A DNA stretch of 64,000 bases, from NCBI RefSeq assembly GCF_900172255.1, contig NZ_FWFU01000004.1:310001-374000 (forward strand), read 5' to 3'. The position numbers were made by a program, and so were the translations under genes. This document shows, one piece after another, positions 1 to 7,675 of this stretch. The notes beneath the pieces are model-generated. The model was not told the origin of the DNA. It did no database searches and worked only from the letters and a program-made list of their open reading frames with translations. Origin of the DNA: Roseovarius halotolerans. Its GTDB lineage: Bacteria > Pseudomonadota > Alphaproteobacteria > Rhodobacterales > Rhodobacteraceae. Positions within the stretch are counted from its first letter, which is position 1. The number at the start of each line of letters is the position of its first letter.

Positions 1-605
1 TCGCGCATCAGTTCTTCATGCCCCCCGGCCCGCTGGCGATCCTGCCGCTGCCGGGTAATGTCAGTTCGATTGTCTGGAGCGAGACCGATGACACCGCGCG
101 GCGCTTCGCTGCCCTGTCTGATGCGGACTTCATGAATGTCCTGCGCCCCCGCTTCGGCGACTTCCTCGGCGCGATCAAGCTCAAGGGGAAGCGTTTCACC
201 TACCCGCTGAACCTGACCCTCGCCAACAGCTTCATCGCCGAGCGGCTCGCGCTGATCGGCGACGCAGCCCATGGGATGCACCCGATCGCGGGCCAGGGCC
301 TCAATGCGGGGCTGCGCGACGTGGCCGCGCTGGCACAGGTGCTGGACGAGGCGCAACGCCGCGGCGAGGACATAGCATCGAGCGACGTGCTGGCGCGCTT
401 CCAGCAATGGCGCCGCTTCGACACCGCCACGCTCGCACTGGTAACCGACGCGACCAACCGGCTGTTCTCGAACGACAACCCTCTGCTGCGGCTGGGGCGT
501 GACCTTGGTATGGGCGCGATCAACGCGATGCCGCGTCTCAGACGCGGCTTCATCCGCGAGGCTGCGGGCCTGACAGGCGAACTGCCCGACCTGATGAAAG
601 GTTAG
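1..605 (+). CDS. UbiH/UbiF/COQ6-family FAD hydroxylase, 3' part
   Basis: The frame is open from the window edge (first full codon at base 3), so the start and the N-terminal FAD-binding domain lie outside. The visible ~200 residues are the C-terminal half of an aromatic-ring hydroxylase. The motif ALIGDAAHGMHPIAGQGLN is the second FAD-contact motif typical of UbiH/UbiF/VisC/COQ6 monooxygenases, which hydroxylate the ubiquinone precursor ring. The following 'NAGLRDVAALA' helix and the C-terminal region also fit. Which ring position it acts on cannot be decided from this part. It converges on rsmD across a repeat-like intergenic element. Confidence 0.85.
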   Translation, partial: AHQFFMPPGPLAILPLPGNVSSIVWSETDDTARRFAALSDADFMNVLRPRFGDFLGAIKLKGKRFTYPLNLTLANSFIAERLALIGDAAHGMHPIAGQGLNAGLRDVAALAQVLDEAQRRGEDIASSDVLARFQQWRRFDTATLALVTDATNRLFSNDNPLLRLGRDLGMGAINAMPRLRRGFIREAAGLTGELPDLMKG

Positions 606-608
606 AAA

Positions 609-676
609 GGGGGCGCTGCCCCCGCCGCAGCAAAGCTGCGACTCCCCCGGGATATTTCAGAACAGAAGAAGGCACG
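609..676 (+). repeat. Intergenic GC-rich hairpin element, copy 1
   Basis: Right after the hydroxylase stop there are two hairpins: GGGGGC/GCCCCC at 609-623 and CGCAG/CTGCG at 626-640. They are followed by a tail of the form CCCCCGGGATATTT...CAGAAGAAGG (643-672). A similar arrangement, with tail CCCCCCGAGGTATTT...CAGATGAAGG, occurs after rmuC at 16381-16431. I interpret it as a dispersed intergenic element common in Rhodobacteraceae that may also end transcription here between convergent genes. Only two copies are visible in the window. Confidence 0.5.
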
Positions 677-745
677 GATCCGGGCTTCATCTTGCCCGAA
701 ATACGCCCGCCTGAGGCACAAGTCCCGTGCCCAGCGGCTGGCCGG

Positions 746-1306
746 TCAGTCCGAGCGTTCCAGCATATGGACCACGGTATCGCCATAACGCCGCGCATCA
801 AGCAGGCGAAGCCCCTCTGGCGGCGCGATCGCGGCGCTTTCTTCCCAGACGATCAGCGCCCCTGGAGCGATCCAGCCACCCGCCAGAAGCCCGTTGAGCG
901 CCGCCTCCCCCATGCGCTTGCCATAGGGCGGGTCGAGAAAGACCAGTGTTGCGGGATCGCCCGCAGGTATCCCAAGCTTGCGCGCATCGCGCTGGATCAC
1001 GCGGGCGCGGTCCTCTGCGCGACAGATATCGATATTCCTGTTGAGCAGGCGCAACGCCGTGCGGCCGTTCTCGACGAAGACCGCCTTGGCCGCACCGCGT
1101 GAGAGTGCCTCGAGACCGAGCGCGCCGGTACCGGCGAAAACATCCAGCACGATGGCGCCCTTGCAGGGATCTCCGAAGCCCCCTGCGAGCCGGTTGAACA
1201 GGCTCTCGCGCACCCGGTCGGCCGTCGGGCGCAGATGCGCGCCCGCATCGCCCTTGCCGACATTCGCGAGCCTGCGGCCCCGGAAATCTCCGCCGATGAT
1301 CCTCAC
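746..1306 (-). CDS. rsmD: 16S rRNA (guanine(966)-N(2))-methyltransferase
   Basis: A 186-residue protein that uses SAM to methylate N2 of G966 in 16S rRNA of the small subunit. The N-terminus MRIIGGDFRGRRL and the block RPTADRVRESLFN are diagnostic of RsmD. The SAM-binding segment VLDVFAGTGALGLEALSRGA follows at about residues 53-72, and the catalytic DPPY tetrad lies in LVFLDPPYGKRM near residue 124. Length matches the family. It overlaps the upstream flavoprotein gene by 4 bp (ATGA), so the two are probably co-translated. The pairing with an oxidoreductase gives no clue to rRNA modification. Confidence 0.95.
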   Translation of the reverse strand: MRIIGGDFRGRRLANVGKGDAGAHLRPTADRVRESLFNRLAGGFGDPCKGAIVLDVFAGTGALGLEALSRGAAKAVFVENGRTALRLLNRNIDICRAEDRARVIQRDARKLGIPAGDPATLVFLDPPYGKRMGEAALNGLLAGGWIAPGALIVWEESAAIAPPEGLRLLDARRYGDTVVHMLERSD

Positions 1307-2514
1307 GCCTTCAAAAGCGCCTTGAGGTCGCTTTCGGGGTCACCCACCACTGCAGGATCGGCGGTCTTGCCGGCATCAATCAGGCGTTTGCCGACCATAT
1401 AGGCGCGTGGCTCGTTCATCGCGTCCACCGCCAACAGGGTCTCGCCCTTGTAATACCAGAACGAGACATGGCCGTCGCTGTCGCCGGGGCGGGTCACGAT
1501 CCGGTCATAGCCGCTGTTCAGCCCGGCGATCTGGAGTTTCACGTCGTATTGATCCGACCAGAACCACGGCTGGGGCACATAGGCCTTGTTCGCGCCCATG
1601 ATATTCTCGGCCACGCATTCGGCCATGTCGATGGCATTGGGCACGCTTTCCAGCCTGAGGCGCTGCCCGCGCCAGGGGAAGGATGCGCAATCGCCCGCAG
1701 CCCAGATATGGGGATCGCTGGTACGGCCCGTCTCGTCAGTGCTGATACCGTTGTCGATGGTCAGTCCCGCGGCTTCGGCGAGATCAGTGTCAGGCGTGAT
1801 CCCGACTCCTGCAATCACGAAATCAACGGCGATCTCGTTGCCGTCGCTCAGCCGGGCGCCATTCACACGAGTCTCGCCGGTCAATCGCTCGAGTCCCACG
1901 CCCTCGCGGATATCGACCCCGTGGCGGGCATGCAGCGCGCGAAAATAATCAGAGGTCTCCTTCGCCGCGACCCGTTGCAGGATTCGGTCTGCCATTTCCA
2001 CCAGGGTCACCTTGAGACCCCGGTGCGCGGCCACCGCCGCCGCCTCGAGCCCGATATAGCCACCGCCGATCACCAGGAGCTGACGTCCGGCCTGAAACTC
2101 GGGGGCCATCGCGTCGACATCGCGCAGATCGCGCACCACATGAACGCCCTGCAGATCGCCGCCGATCTGGGCGGGCAAGCGGCGCGGCACCGACCCCGTG
2201 GTCAGCACCAGTTCATCATAGCGCAACGGCGCGCTCCCGACGGTCACCTGACGTGCACCGGGCTCTATCGCGGTAACCTCCTGGTTCAAGCGCAGGTCTA
2301 TTCCTTGTTCGCCGTAATAACTTTCGGGGCGCAGGAACAGGCGCTCAAGCTCCATTTCCCCCAAGAGGTATTTCTTGGACAGGGGCGGGCGCTGATAGGG
2401 TGGCACCGGTTCCGACCCGATAAGCGTAATTCTGCCCTCAAAGCCAAGGCTGCGCAGCTTGGCCACACAGGACGATCCCGCCTGCCCGGCCCCGACGACG
2501 ACAATACCGCTCAT
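1303..2514 (-). CDS. FAD/NAD(P)-dependent ferredoxin reductase-like oxidoreductase
   Basis: A 403-residue flavoprotein of the BphA4/rhodocoxin-reductase/AIF type. It has an N-terminal FAD motif VVVGAGQAGSSCV (residues 5-17), the PYQRPPLSK segment near residue 40, a second Rossmann motif VIGGGYIGLEAA for NAD(P)H near 148, and WAAGDCA, which binds the FAD ribityl chain, near 270. The C-terminal ~80 residues (PWFWSDQYDVKLQIAG) are the usual reductase C-terminal domain. The family passes electrons from NAD(P)H to a ferredoxin for a P450 or Rieske oxygenase, but no such partner is nearby, so the electron acceptor is unknown. It is upstream of rsmD with a 4-bp overlap. Confidence 0.88.
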   Translation of the reverse strand: MSGIVVVGAGQAGSSCVAKLRSLGFEGRITLIGSEPVPPYQRPPLSKKYLLGEMELERLFLRPESYYGEQGIDLRLNQEVTAIEPGARQVTVGSAPLRYDELVLTTGSVPRRLPAQIGGDLQGVHVVRDLRDVDAMAPEFQAGRQLLVIGGGYIGLEAAAVAAHRGLKVTLVEMADRILQRVAAKETSDYFRALHARHGVDIREGVGLERLTGETRVNGARLSDGNEIAVDFVIAGVGITPDTDLAEAAGLTIDNGISTDETGRTSDPHIWAAGDCASFPWRGQRLRLESVPNAIDMAECVAENIMGANKAYVPQPWFWSDQYDVKLQIAGLNSGYDRIVTRPGDSDGHVSFWYYKGETLLAVDAMNEPRAYMVGKRLIDAGKTADPAVVGDPESDLKALLKA

Positions 2515-2604
2515 CTCAATGCTCCTGATTTTTCATGGTCACGCCGCGGCACTGACCCTATATCTATCGCCATCGGAAACGCAATTGATAGACAGGGACC
2601 GACT

Positions 2605-3093
2605 ATGACCATTTCCAAAGGCGACAAACTTCCCGACGCGACGCTTCTGCAACTCGGTGCGAACGGCCCCGAAGAGGTGTCGCTCGGCGAGCGCATCAAG
2701 GGCCGCAAGGTTGTCATCTTCGCCGTGCCGGGCGCCTATACGCCCACCTGCCATTCAGCACATGTGCCCAGTTTCCTGCGCACCAAGGACCAATTCGCCG
2801 ACAAGGGCGTGGATGAAATCCTCTGCGTGTCGGTCAATGATCCCTTCGTTCTCGGAGCCTGGGCCAAGGATACCGGCGCTGATGAGGCGGGCATCACCAT
2901 GTTGGGCGATCCCGAATCGAGCTTCACCAAGGCGATCGGCATGGATTTTACCGCCCCGCCCGCCGGTTTGGTGGCACGTTCCAAGCGTTACGCGATGCTG
3001 GTTGATGATGGAACCGTCACCGTGCTGCATCTCGAAGAAAGCCCCGGCACCTGCGAGGTTTCGGGCGGCGAGGCACTTCTGGCCGCAATGTAG
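2605..3093 (+). CDS. Peroxiredoxin, Prx5/hybrid type
   Basis: A 162-residue thiol peroxidase. The start at 2605 gives MTISKGDKLPDATL, the usual beginning of this family; a longer open frame upstream runs through the divergent gene and is not used. The active-site loop PGAYTPTCHSAHVPSF carries the peroxidatic Cys near residue 49 with the conserved Pro and Thr. The family reduces H2O2 and alkyl hydroperoxides with glutathione/glutaredoxin or thioredoxin as reductant. There is no fused glutaredoxin domain. It is divergent from the flavoprotein gene with about 90 bp between starts, and a strong hairpin terminator follows. Confidence 0.92.
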   Translation: MTISKGDKLPDATLLQLGANGPEEVSLGERIKGRKVVIFAVPGAYTPTCHSAHVPSFLRTKDQFADKGVDEILCVSVNDPFVLGAWAKDTGADEAGITMLGDPESSFTKAIGMDFTAPPAGLVARSKRYAMLVDDGTVTVLHLEESPGTCEVSGGEALLAAM

Positions 3094-3118
3094 CCAGAGC
3101 GGGCGATAAGACAGGAAG

Positions 3119-3148
3119 CGGCGGCCCCAGAGGCCGCCGTTTTCGTTT
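3119..3148 (+). terminator. Rho-independent terminator of peroxiredoxin gene
   Basis: A perfect 8-bp stem, CGGCGGCC (3119-3126) with GGCCGCCG (3132-3139) and a 5-nt loop, is followed by TTTTCGTTT. It lies 26 bp after the peroxiredoxin stop, between convergent genes. Confidence 0.8.
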
Positions 3149-3172
3149 CTGCGCAACCGATTGGCGCGAGGC

Positions 3173-3475
3173 TCAGTCGTGAGCGGCCAGCACGTCCATC
3201 TTGCGCGCCAGTTTCACGTCAAGCGCGCTCAGCCCGTTCACGTCATGCGTGGTGAGGGTCACGTCGACGCGATTATAGACATTCGACCATTCGGGGTGAT
3301 GGTTCCATTTCTCGGCCCAGATCGCCGCGCGGGTCATAAAACCGACCGCTTCGACAAAATCGGCAAATTTGTAAGTCTTGCGGATCGCATCGCGCGACTC
3401 GTCATGGCTCCAGCCTGCGTCCAAAAGTGGGTTGAGCGTGGTTTCGCGTCCGGTATCGCTGAGTTTCTCGGTCAT
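3173..3475 (-). CDS. phhB: 4a-hydroxytetrahydrobiopterin dehydratase (pterin-4-alpha-carbinolamine dehydratase)
   Basis: A 100-residue protein that dehydrates 4a-hydroxytetrahydropterin, recycling the cofactor of aromatic amino acid hydroxylases. The block W-x-HHPEW-x-NVYN (residues ~59-69) and [12 protein letters not shown] (76-87) hold the conserved catalytic histidines and the GLS/D pattern of the family. Length is normal. It is the last gene of a reverse cluster and overlaps the acetyltransferase by 4 bp. No phenylalanine hydroxylase is in the window. In this family the same fold can also act in molybdopterin metabolism, so the physiological substrate is not certain. Confidence 0.92.
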   Translation of the reverse strand: MTEKLSDTGRETTLNPLLDAGWSHDESRDAIRKTYKFADFVEAVGFMTRAAIWAEKWNHHPEWSNVYNRVDVTLTTHDVNGLSALDVKLARKMDVLAAHD

Positions 3476-4659
3476 TCGTGATCCTCCATCTGCGTTTTCC
3501 TGAACGGGCCGTAACCGGTCAGGATTTCAATGTCTTCCTCGACAGCGGCCCGCTCTGCCCGAAGATAATTCTCGACTGCCTCGCGAAACCCCGGATCAGC
3601 GATCCAGTGCAGCGAGTGGGTCGGCACGGGCAGGTAGCCACGCGCCAGCTTGTGTTCGCCCTGCGCACCGGCCTCGACGGTTTCAAGCCTGTTTGCGATC
3701 GCAAAATCCATCGCCTGATAATAACATAGCTCGAAATGCAGGCAGGGATGATGCTCGCGGCAACCCCAGTATCGGCCATATAACGTATCGCGCCCGATAA
3801 GGTTCATCGCACCCGCGACAGGCTCACCATTCCGCTCGGCCAACACCAAGAGGATATCATCTCGCAGATCGGCCTGCGCGATATCGAAAAAGGCCCGCGT
3901 GAGGTACGGCGTGCCCCATTTGCGCGCGCCGGTATCCTGGTAGAAATCCCACATGGCATCCCAATGGCGCGTCTCCACGGCCGCGCCCGTCACCATCGTG
4001 ATATCGCCACCGAAGCCCTGCGCCGTCCGGCGTTCCTTGCGGATCATCTTGCGCTTGCGGGAACTGAGCGAGGCGAGGAAATCGTCAAAACTGCCATAGC
4101 CGCGATTGACCCAGTGATACTGCTGCGTGCGCCGCGCCATCAGCCCCATCGCCGCACCCGCCTCGACCTCGGTTTCTGTGCAAAATGTGACGTGAAGCGA
4201 TGATATCCCGTTGTTATCCGCAAGCTGCACCGCGCCTTGCACCAAGGCCGCCTGCCCCGCTTCTTCGAATCCGGGGCGGGTCAGAAAGCGCCGCCCGGTC
4301 ACCGGGGTGAATGGCACAGCGATCTGGAACTTCGGGTAATAGCGCCCGCCAGCCCGTTCGTAGGCATGCGCCCAGTTATGGTCAAAGATGTATTCACCCT
4401 GACTGTGGGATTTCAGGAAAAGCGGAGCGCATGCAATAGTCTGGCCGCCCATGATTGCCTGCAAGTAGTAGGGTTTCCATCCCGTTCCCGGACCGACCGA
4501 GCCGCTATCCTCGAGCGCCTTCAGAAACCGGTAGGTGGTAAAGGGATCGGCGGGGCGGCCGCCATCCGACGCCTCTGGACAGGCGCACGCGTCCCATTCC
4601 GTCGCGTCGATGCGCGACAGGCTCTCGTGAACGGTGATTTCCACTTCCTGCTCTGCCAT
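3472..4659 (-). CDS. FemAB-like GNAT N-acyltransferase (COG3146/DUF482 type)
   Basis: With the start at 4659 ([18 protein letters not shown]) the protein has 395 residues; an ATG at 4671 is an alternative. Frames further upstream run into the neighbouring gene's 3' end and are rejected. It resembles the COG3146 family, annotated as peptidoglycan-related acyltransferases with a FemAB-like double GNAT fold. Visible family features are the N-terminal [17 protein letters not shown] block, the central [13 protein letters not shown] basic stretch and the C-terminal [23 protein letters not shown]. The acyl donor and acceptor are not known. It lies between the glycerophosphodiesterase and pterin dehydratase genes in one transcription unit. 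Confidence 0.8.
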   Translation of the reverse strand: MAEQEVEITVHESLSRIDATEWDACACPEASDGGRPADPFTTYRFLKALEDSGSVGPGTGWKPYYLQAIMGGQTIACAPLFLKSHSQGEYIFDHNWAHAYERAGGRYYPKFQIAVPFTPVTGRRFLTRPGFEEAGQAALVQGAVQLADNNGISSLHVTFCTETEVEAGAAMGLMARRTQQYHWVNRGYGSFDDFLASLSSRKRKMIRKERRTAQGFGGDITMVTGAAVETRHWDAMWDFYQDTGARKWGTPYLTRAFFDIAQADLRDDILLVLAERNGEPVAGAMNLIGRDTLYGRYWGCREHHPCLHFELCYYQAMDFAIANRLETVEAGAQGEHKLARGYLPVPTHSLHWIADPGFREAVENYLRAERAAVEEDIEILTGYGPFRKTQMEDHE

Positions 4660-4711
4660 GCCTGTCCGCATCCCGGCCTCAGGACTTAATCTGTGGCCAC
4701 CCGTGAGCGGT

Positions 4712-5479
4712 TCAAGGCCGTATCTTGGGTAAATAGCCCTCGAAGGTGATGTTGTCGGCGATCCTGCGTGCCTGGGCCTCCTGATTGGCGGAACGCACCG
4801 TCCAGCACAGGATCGCGGCGCCTTGAGCCTGCAGTTCGGCGATGCGGGGTATATCCAGCGCCTTGACCTGATGGCTGACGAAACAGGCACCGACATCATC
4901 GTAATCGGGGATGTCGCGCAGGCGGTGGCGCACCTCGCGCTTCAGCATCATCCAGTCGATGCGCCGGTAGGAACAGGTGGTCAGGCCGCGCGGCACGTCG
5001 GGTGCAAGATCGCGTAGCAATGCCACCGAATGCGGGTTGAAGGACATCACGGCCAGCGGCCCGTCATAGCCTGAGAGCGCCGCCGCCACTGCGCCTTCCA
5101 GCCGCCCGTCGGTAGGACCCATTTGCCCGTGCTGGTCCTTGAGTTCGACCAGCAGCGGCACCTGCCCTGCCACGAGATCAAGCACCTCGGCAAAGCCCGG
5201 CACGCCCTCGGTTCCGCCCAGGAGCGCAATCTGTTCAAGGTCTTGCGCCGCGCGCTGACGGATCGCGCCTTTCTGCCCGGTCAGGCGGGCAAGGTCATAG
5301 TCGTGAAAGACCATCGCGCACCCGTCGGACGAAAGCTGAAGGTCGATCTCGATCCCATACCCCGCAGCGATCGCTGCACGGATCGAGGCGCGCGAGTTCT
5401 CGGGACGACCGTCTTTCACGTCGTGCAGGCCACGATGCGCCAGCGGAAGTCGGCAGAAATCCGGGTGAAGGCTGGTCAT
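4712..5479 (-). CDS. Glycerophosphodiester phosphodiesterase family protein
   Basis: A 255-residue TIM-barrel phosphodiesterase that hydrolyses glycerophosphodiesters to glycerol-3-phosphate and an alcohol such as choline or ethanolamine. The motif LAHRGLHD (residues 13-20) with PENSRASIRAA and the metal-binding E-x-D in YGIEIDLQLSSDG, then the second catalytic His in FHDYDLARLTG, are the GDPD signature. There is no signal peptide, so it should act in the cytoplasm (UgpQ-like). It overlaps ridA by 4 bp. Released choline or ethanolamine could link loosely to the amine genes at 50-64 kb, but they are far away. Confidence 0.88.
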   Translation of the reverse strand: MTSLHPDFCRLPLAHRGLHDVKDGRPENSRASIRAAIAAGYGIEIDLQLSSDGCAMVFHDYDLARLTGQKGAIRQRAAQDLEQIALLGGTEGVPGFAEVLDLVAGQVPLLVELKDQHGQMGPTDGRLEGAVAAALSGYDGPLAVMSFNPHSVALLRDLAPDVPRGLTTCSYRRIDWMMLKREVRHRLRDIPDYDDVGACFVSHQVKALDIPRIAELQAQGAAILCWTVRSANQEAQARRIADNITFEGYLPKIRP

Positions 5480-5937
5480 CCGATCTGGAAAACCCCATCG
5501 ATTTCAACAGCTACGCCGAATGGAAGCGACGCGGCAGACACTGCGGCGCGCGCGTGTTTGCCGGTTTCGCCCAGGGCCTCGCCAAGGAAATCCGAGGCGC
5601 CGTTGATCACCTGGGGCTGCTCAGAGAAATCGGCGGTGGAATTGACGAAGCCAGTCAGTTTCACGACCCGTTTGAGACGGTCGAGATCGCCGCCGCAGGC
5701 GGCCTTGACCTGCGCAAGAAGGGCGATCGCGCAAACCTTCGCGGCCTCGGCGCCGGCAGGGGTGTCCATGTCGTCGCCCAGCTTGCCGGTGATCAGCCTG
5801 TCGCCATCCTTGGAAATCTGACCCGACACATAGAGCATGTCACCCACCTGCACGTAGGGCACGTAATTCGCCGCAGGTGCGGGCGCGTCAGGCAATGTCA
5901 CGCCGAGATTCGCCAGCTTTTCCTCGAAATTTCCCAT
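5476..5937 (-). CDS. RidA family enamine/imine deaminase (YjgF/UK114)
   Basis: A 153-residue protein of the YjgF/YER057c/UK114 superfamily, which removes reactive enamine/imine intermediates from PLP enzymes. It is slightly longer than classical RidA (~130) and fits the RidA subgroup starting with KLANLGVTLPDAP-x-PAANYVPYVQ. The Arg expected in the active-site pocket is not obvious, so deaminase activity is not assured for this subgroup. It is the first gene of the four-gene reverse operon and is divergent from mlaA with a 202-bp spacer in which I see no clear promoter. Confidence 0.85.
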   Translation of the reverse strand: MGNFEEKLANLGVTLPDAPAPAANYVPYVQVGDMLYVSGQISKDGDRLITGKLGDDMDTPAGAEAAKVCAIALLAQVKAACGGDLDRLKRVVKLTGFVNSTADFSEQPQVINGASDFLGEALGETGKHARAAVSAASLPFGVAVEIDGVFQIG

Positions 5938-6139
5938 GATCCTATCCTCGCGCTTTCGGTTGTCGCGCGGACGCTAGCCCCTGTCGATACGGAAGTGAAA
6001 CGAAAAATCCAGTCGCGAGGGGTGCGAAGGAATGTCACCAATCTGCCACAGAAAAAAGGACTCTCTCCCTCTCATTCTGGGCAGCAGACTGTGATAGGTT
6101 ATGTAGGCATTCATAAGTTTACAAAGTCTGGTTTGATCG

Positions 6140-6937
6140 TTGCCCGCTGCCCGCATCACATCCTTGTCCCGCATTGCTCGTCTTGGCGCCGCCATTGCGC
6201 TTGGCGTGCTTGTCACCGCCTGCGCCAAACCTGGCCCCGACCATCCGCCGGGCGAGCCGTTCGACCCTTACGAGAACACCAACCGCAAGATCCACGAATT
6301 CAACCGGTCCGTGGATCGGGCGCTGATTCGCCCTGCTGGCAAAGGCTATAGCAACTTCCTGCCGGACGACATCGAGACACTGATCGGCCGGTTCGCCTTC
6401 AACCTGTCGCTGCCGGGGTCGATCGTGAACAACATATTGCAGGGCAATGGAAGAGGCGCGACCGAGGACACGTATCGGTTTGTCGTCAACAGCACTATGG
6501 GGCTGGGCGGGTTCTTCGATCCGGCCAGCGAAATCGGGATGCCCAAGCCCACCAAGGCCGATTTCGGCCAGACGCTTTATGCGTGGGGTGTGCGCGAGGG
6601 GGCCTATGTGGAGCTGCCGCTTCTGGGGCCGTCGACAGAGCGGGCGACGGTGGGCAAGGTGGTGGACCTGTTCACCAACCCGCTGACCTATGCGCTTGAA
6701 TCACCACAGAATTATTACGGCACCATCGCCTCTGCCTCGTCGCGGCTGAGCGACAGGGGGCGGTATTCGGAAACGATCGATTCGATTCTCTACCAGAGCG
6801 CCGACAGCTATTCGCAGGCTCAATCACTTTATCTGCAGAATCGCCGGTTCAAACTGGGCAATCGCAGTGGCGACACCTATCTTGATCCCTATGACGATCC
6901 CTATGGCGAAAAAGGTGAGGACCCTTATGACCAGTAG
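6140..6937 (+). CDS. mlaA: MlaA/VacJ family outer-membrane lipoprotein
   Basis: A 265-residue lipoprotein that extracts mislocalised phospholipids from the outer leaflet of the outer membrane and hands them to MlaC. The start is TTG at 6140; an in-frame stop at 6134 excludes anything earlier. A lipobox VTAC places the lipidated Cys at residue 28. A TTG at 6164 would give a shorter signal peptide. Family marks are DPYENTNRKIHEFNRSVDRA and the FGQTLYAWGVREG-x-YVELPLLGPS block. The acidic C-terminal tail rich in D, P and Y is unusual but follows the conserved domain. It overlaps mlaC by 11 bp. Confidence 0.92.
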   Translation: MPAARITSLSRIARLGAAIALGVLVTACAKPGPDHPPGEPFDPYENTNRKIHEFNRSVDRALIRPAGKGYSNFLPDDIETLIGRFAFNLSLPGSIVNNILQGNGRGATEDTYRFVVNSTMGLGGFFDPASEIGMPKPTKADFGQTLYAWGVREGAYVELPLLGPSTERATVGKVVDLFTNPLTYALESPQNYYGTIASASSRLSDRGRYSETIDSILYQSADSYSQAQSLYLQNRRFKLGNRSGDTYLDPYDDPYGEKGEDPYDQ

Positions 6938-7532
6938 TGTATCACGCCGTTATTTTATTGGGGTTTCAGCGGCTTTTGCGGGGGTGCTCGCGGGGCGGGG
7001 GCCGGCGTTTGCGCTGAGCGATCAGAGCGCGAGAACCTTGATCGACCGGGTGGTCAGCGACATCAACAAGGTGATCGCATCGGGCCGCTCGCAAAGCGCG
7101 ATGATCAGCGATTTCGAGAAGATATTCGCGCGTTACGCGGATGTGAACATCATCGCGCAATCCACGCTTGGCGCCGATTCACGGCGCCTCAGCCCGGCGC
7201 AGATGCGGGCCTTCGTCGACGCGTTCCGCGGCTATATCGCGCGGAAATATGGAAAGAGATTCAATGAGTTCGTCGGCGGCAAGATCGAAGTCGAAGGCGT
7301 GCGCGAGGTCAAGTCCTGGCACGAGGTCGCATCGACGGTCTACCTGCGCGGCGAGTCACCGTTCCAGGTTCTGTTCCTTGTCTCGGACCGGTCGGGGAAG
7401 GATCTGTTTTTCGACATGGTGATCGAGGGCGTCAGCCTGCGGCTGAGCGAACGCACCGAGATCGGGTCCATGCTGGACCGCCGCAAAGGCAATGTCGACG
7501 CGCTGATCCAGGACCTTCGCAGCGCCGGGTGA
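6927..7532 (+). CDS. mlaC: MlaC/Ttg2D family periplasmic phospholipid-binding protein
   Basis: A 201-residue protein that carries phospholipid across the periplasm between MlaA and the MlaFEDB complex. The start at 6927 is set by a strong ribosome-binding site AGGTGAGG (6913-6920); a longer frame from 6867 overlaps mlaA more and is less likely. The N-terminus MTSSVSRRYFIG followed by a hydrophobic stretch looks like a twin-arginine signal (Arg7-Arg8). The MlaC domain (DFEKIFARYADVNIIAQSTLG) follows. The mlaDEFB genes are not in this window. Export through Tat rather than Sec is my inference. Confidence 0.9.
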   Translation: MTSSVSRRYFIGVSAAFAGVLAGRGPAFALSDQSARTLIDRVVSDINKVIASGRSQSAMISDFEKIFARYADVNIIAQSTLGADSRRLSPAQMRAFVDAFRGYIARKYGKRFNEFVGGKIEVEGVREVKSWHEVASTVYLRGESPFQVLFLVSDRSGKDLFFDMVIEGVSLRLSERTEIGSMLDRRKGNVDALIQDLRSAG

Positions 7533-7535
7533 ACC

Positions 7536-7580
7536 GTACAAAACGTCCGTTTTGTACGCCGGTTTTGTACTGAAACCGGC
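7536..7580. repeat. Tandem inverted repeats after mlaC
   Basis: A perfect 10-bp palindrome, GTACAAAACG (7536-7545), 2-nt spacer, CGTTTTGTAC (7548-7557), is followed at once by a second hairpin, GCCGGTTT (7558-7565) with AAACCGGC (7573-7580). TTTTGTAC also occurs as a direct repeat (7550-7557 and 7563-7570). It sits 4 bp after the mlaC stop between convergent genes. It could be a terminator pair or a small intergenic palindrome family; there is no long T-run, so simple intrinsic termination is not obvious. Confidence 0.6.
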
Positions 7581-7675
7581 CCTGCCCCGGTGAGTTCGGT
7601 ACAGAACCCCAAGAACCGCCCGGTGAGCCCCTCGAGACTCCCCCGCGCGGGCCATTCCGAACCGGGCGGGGCGGT

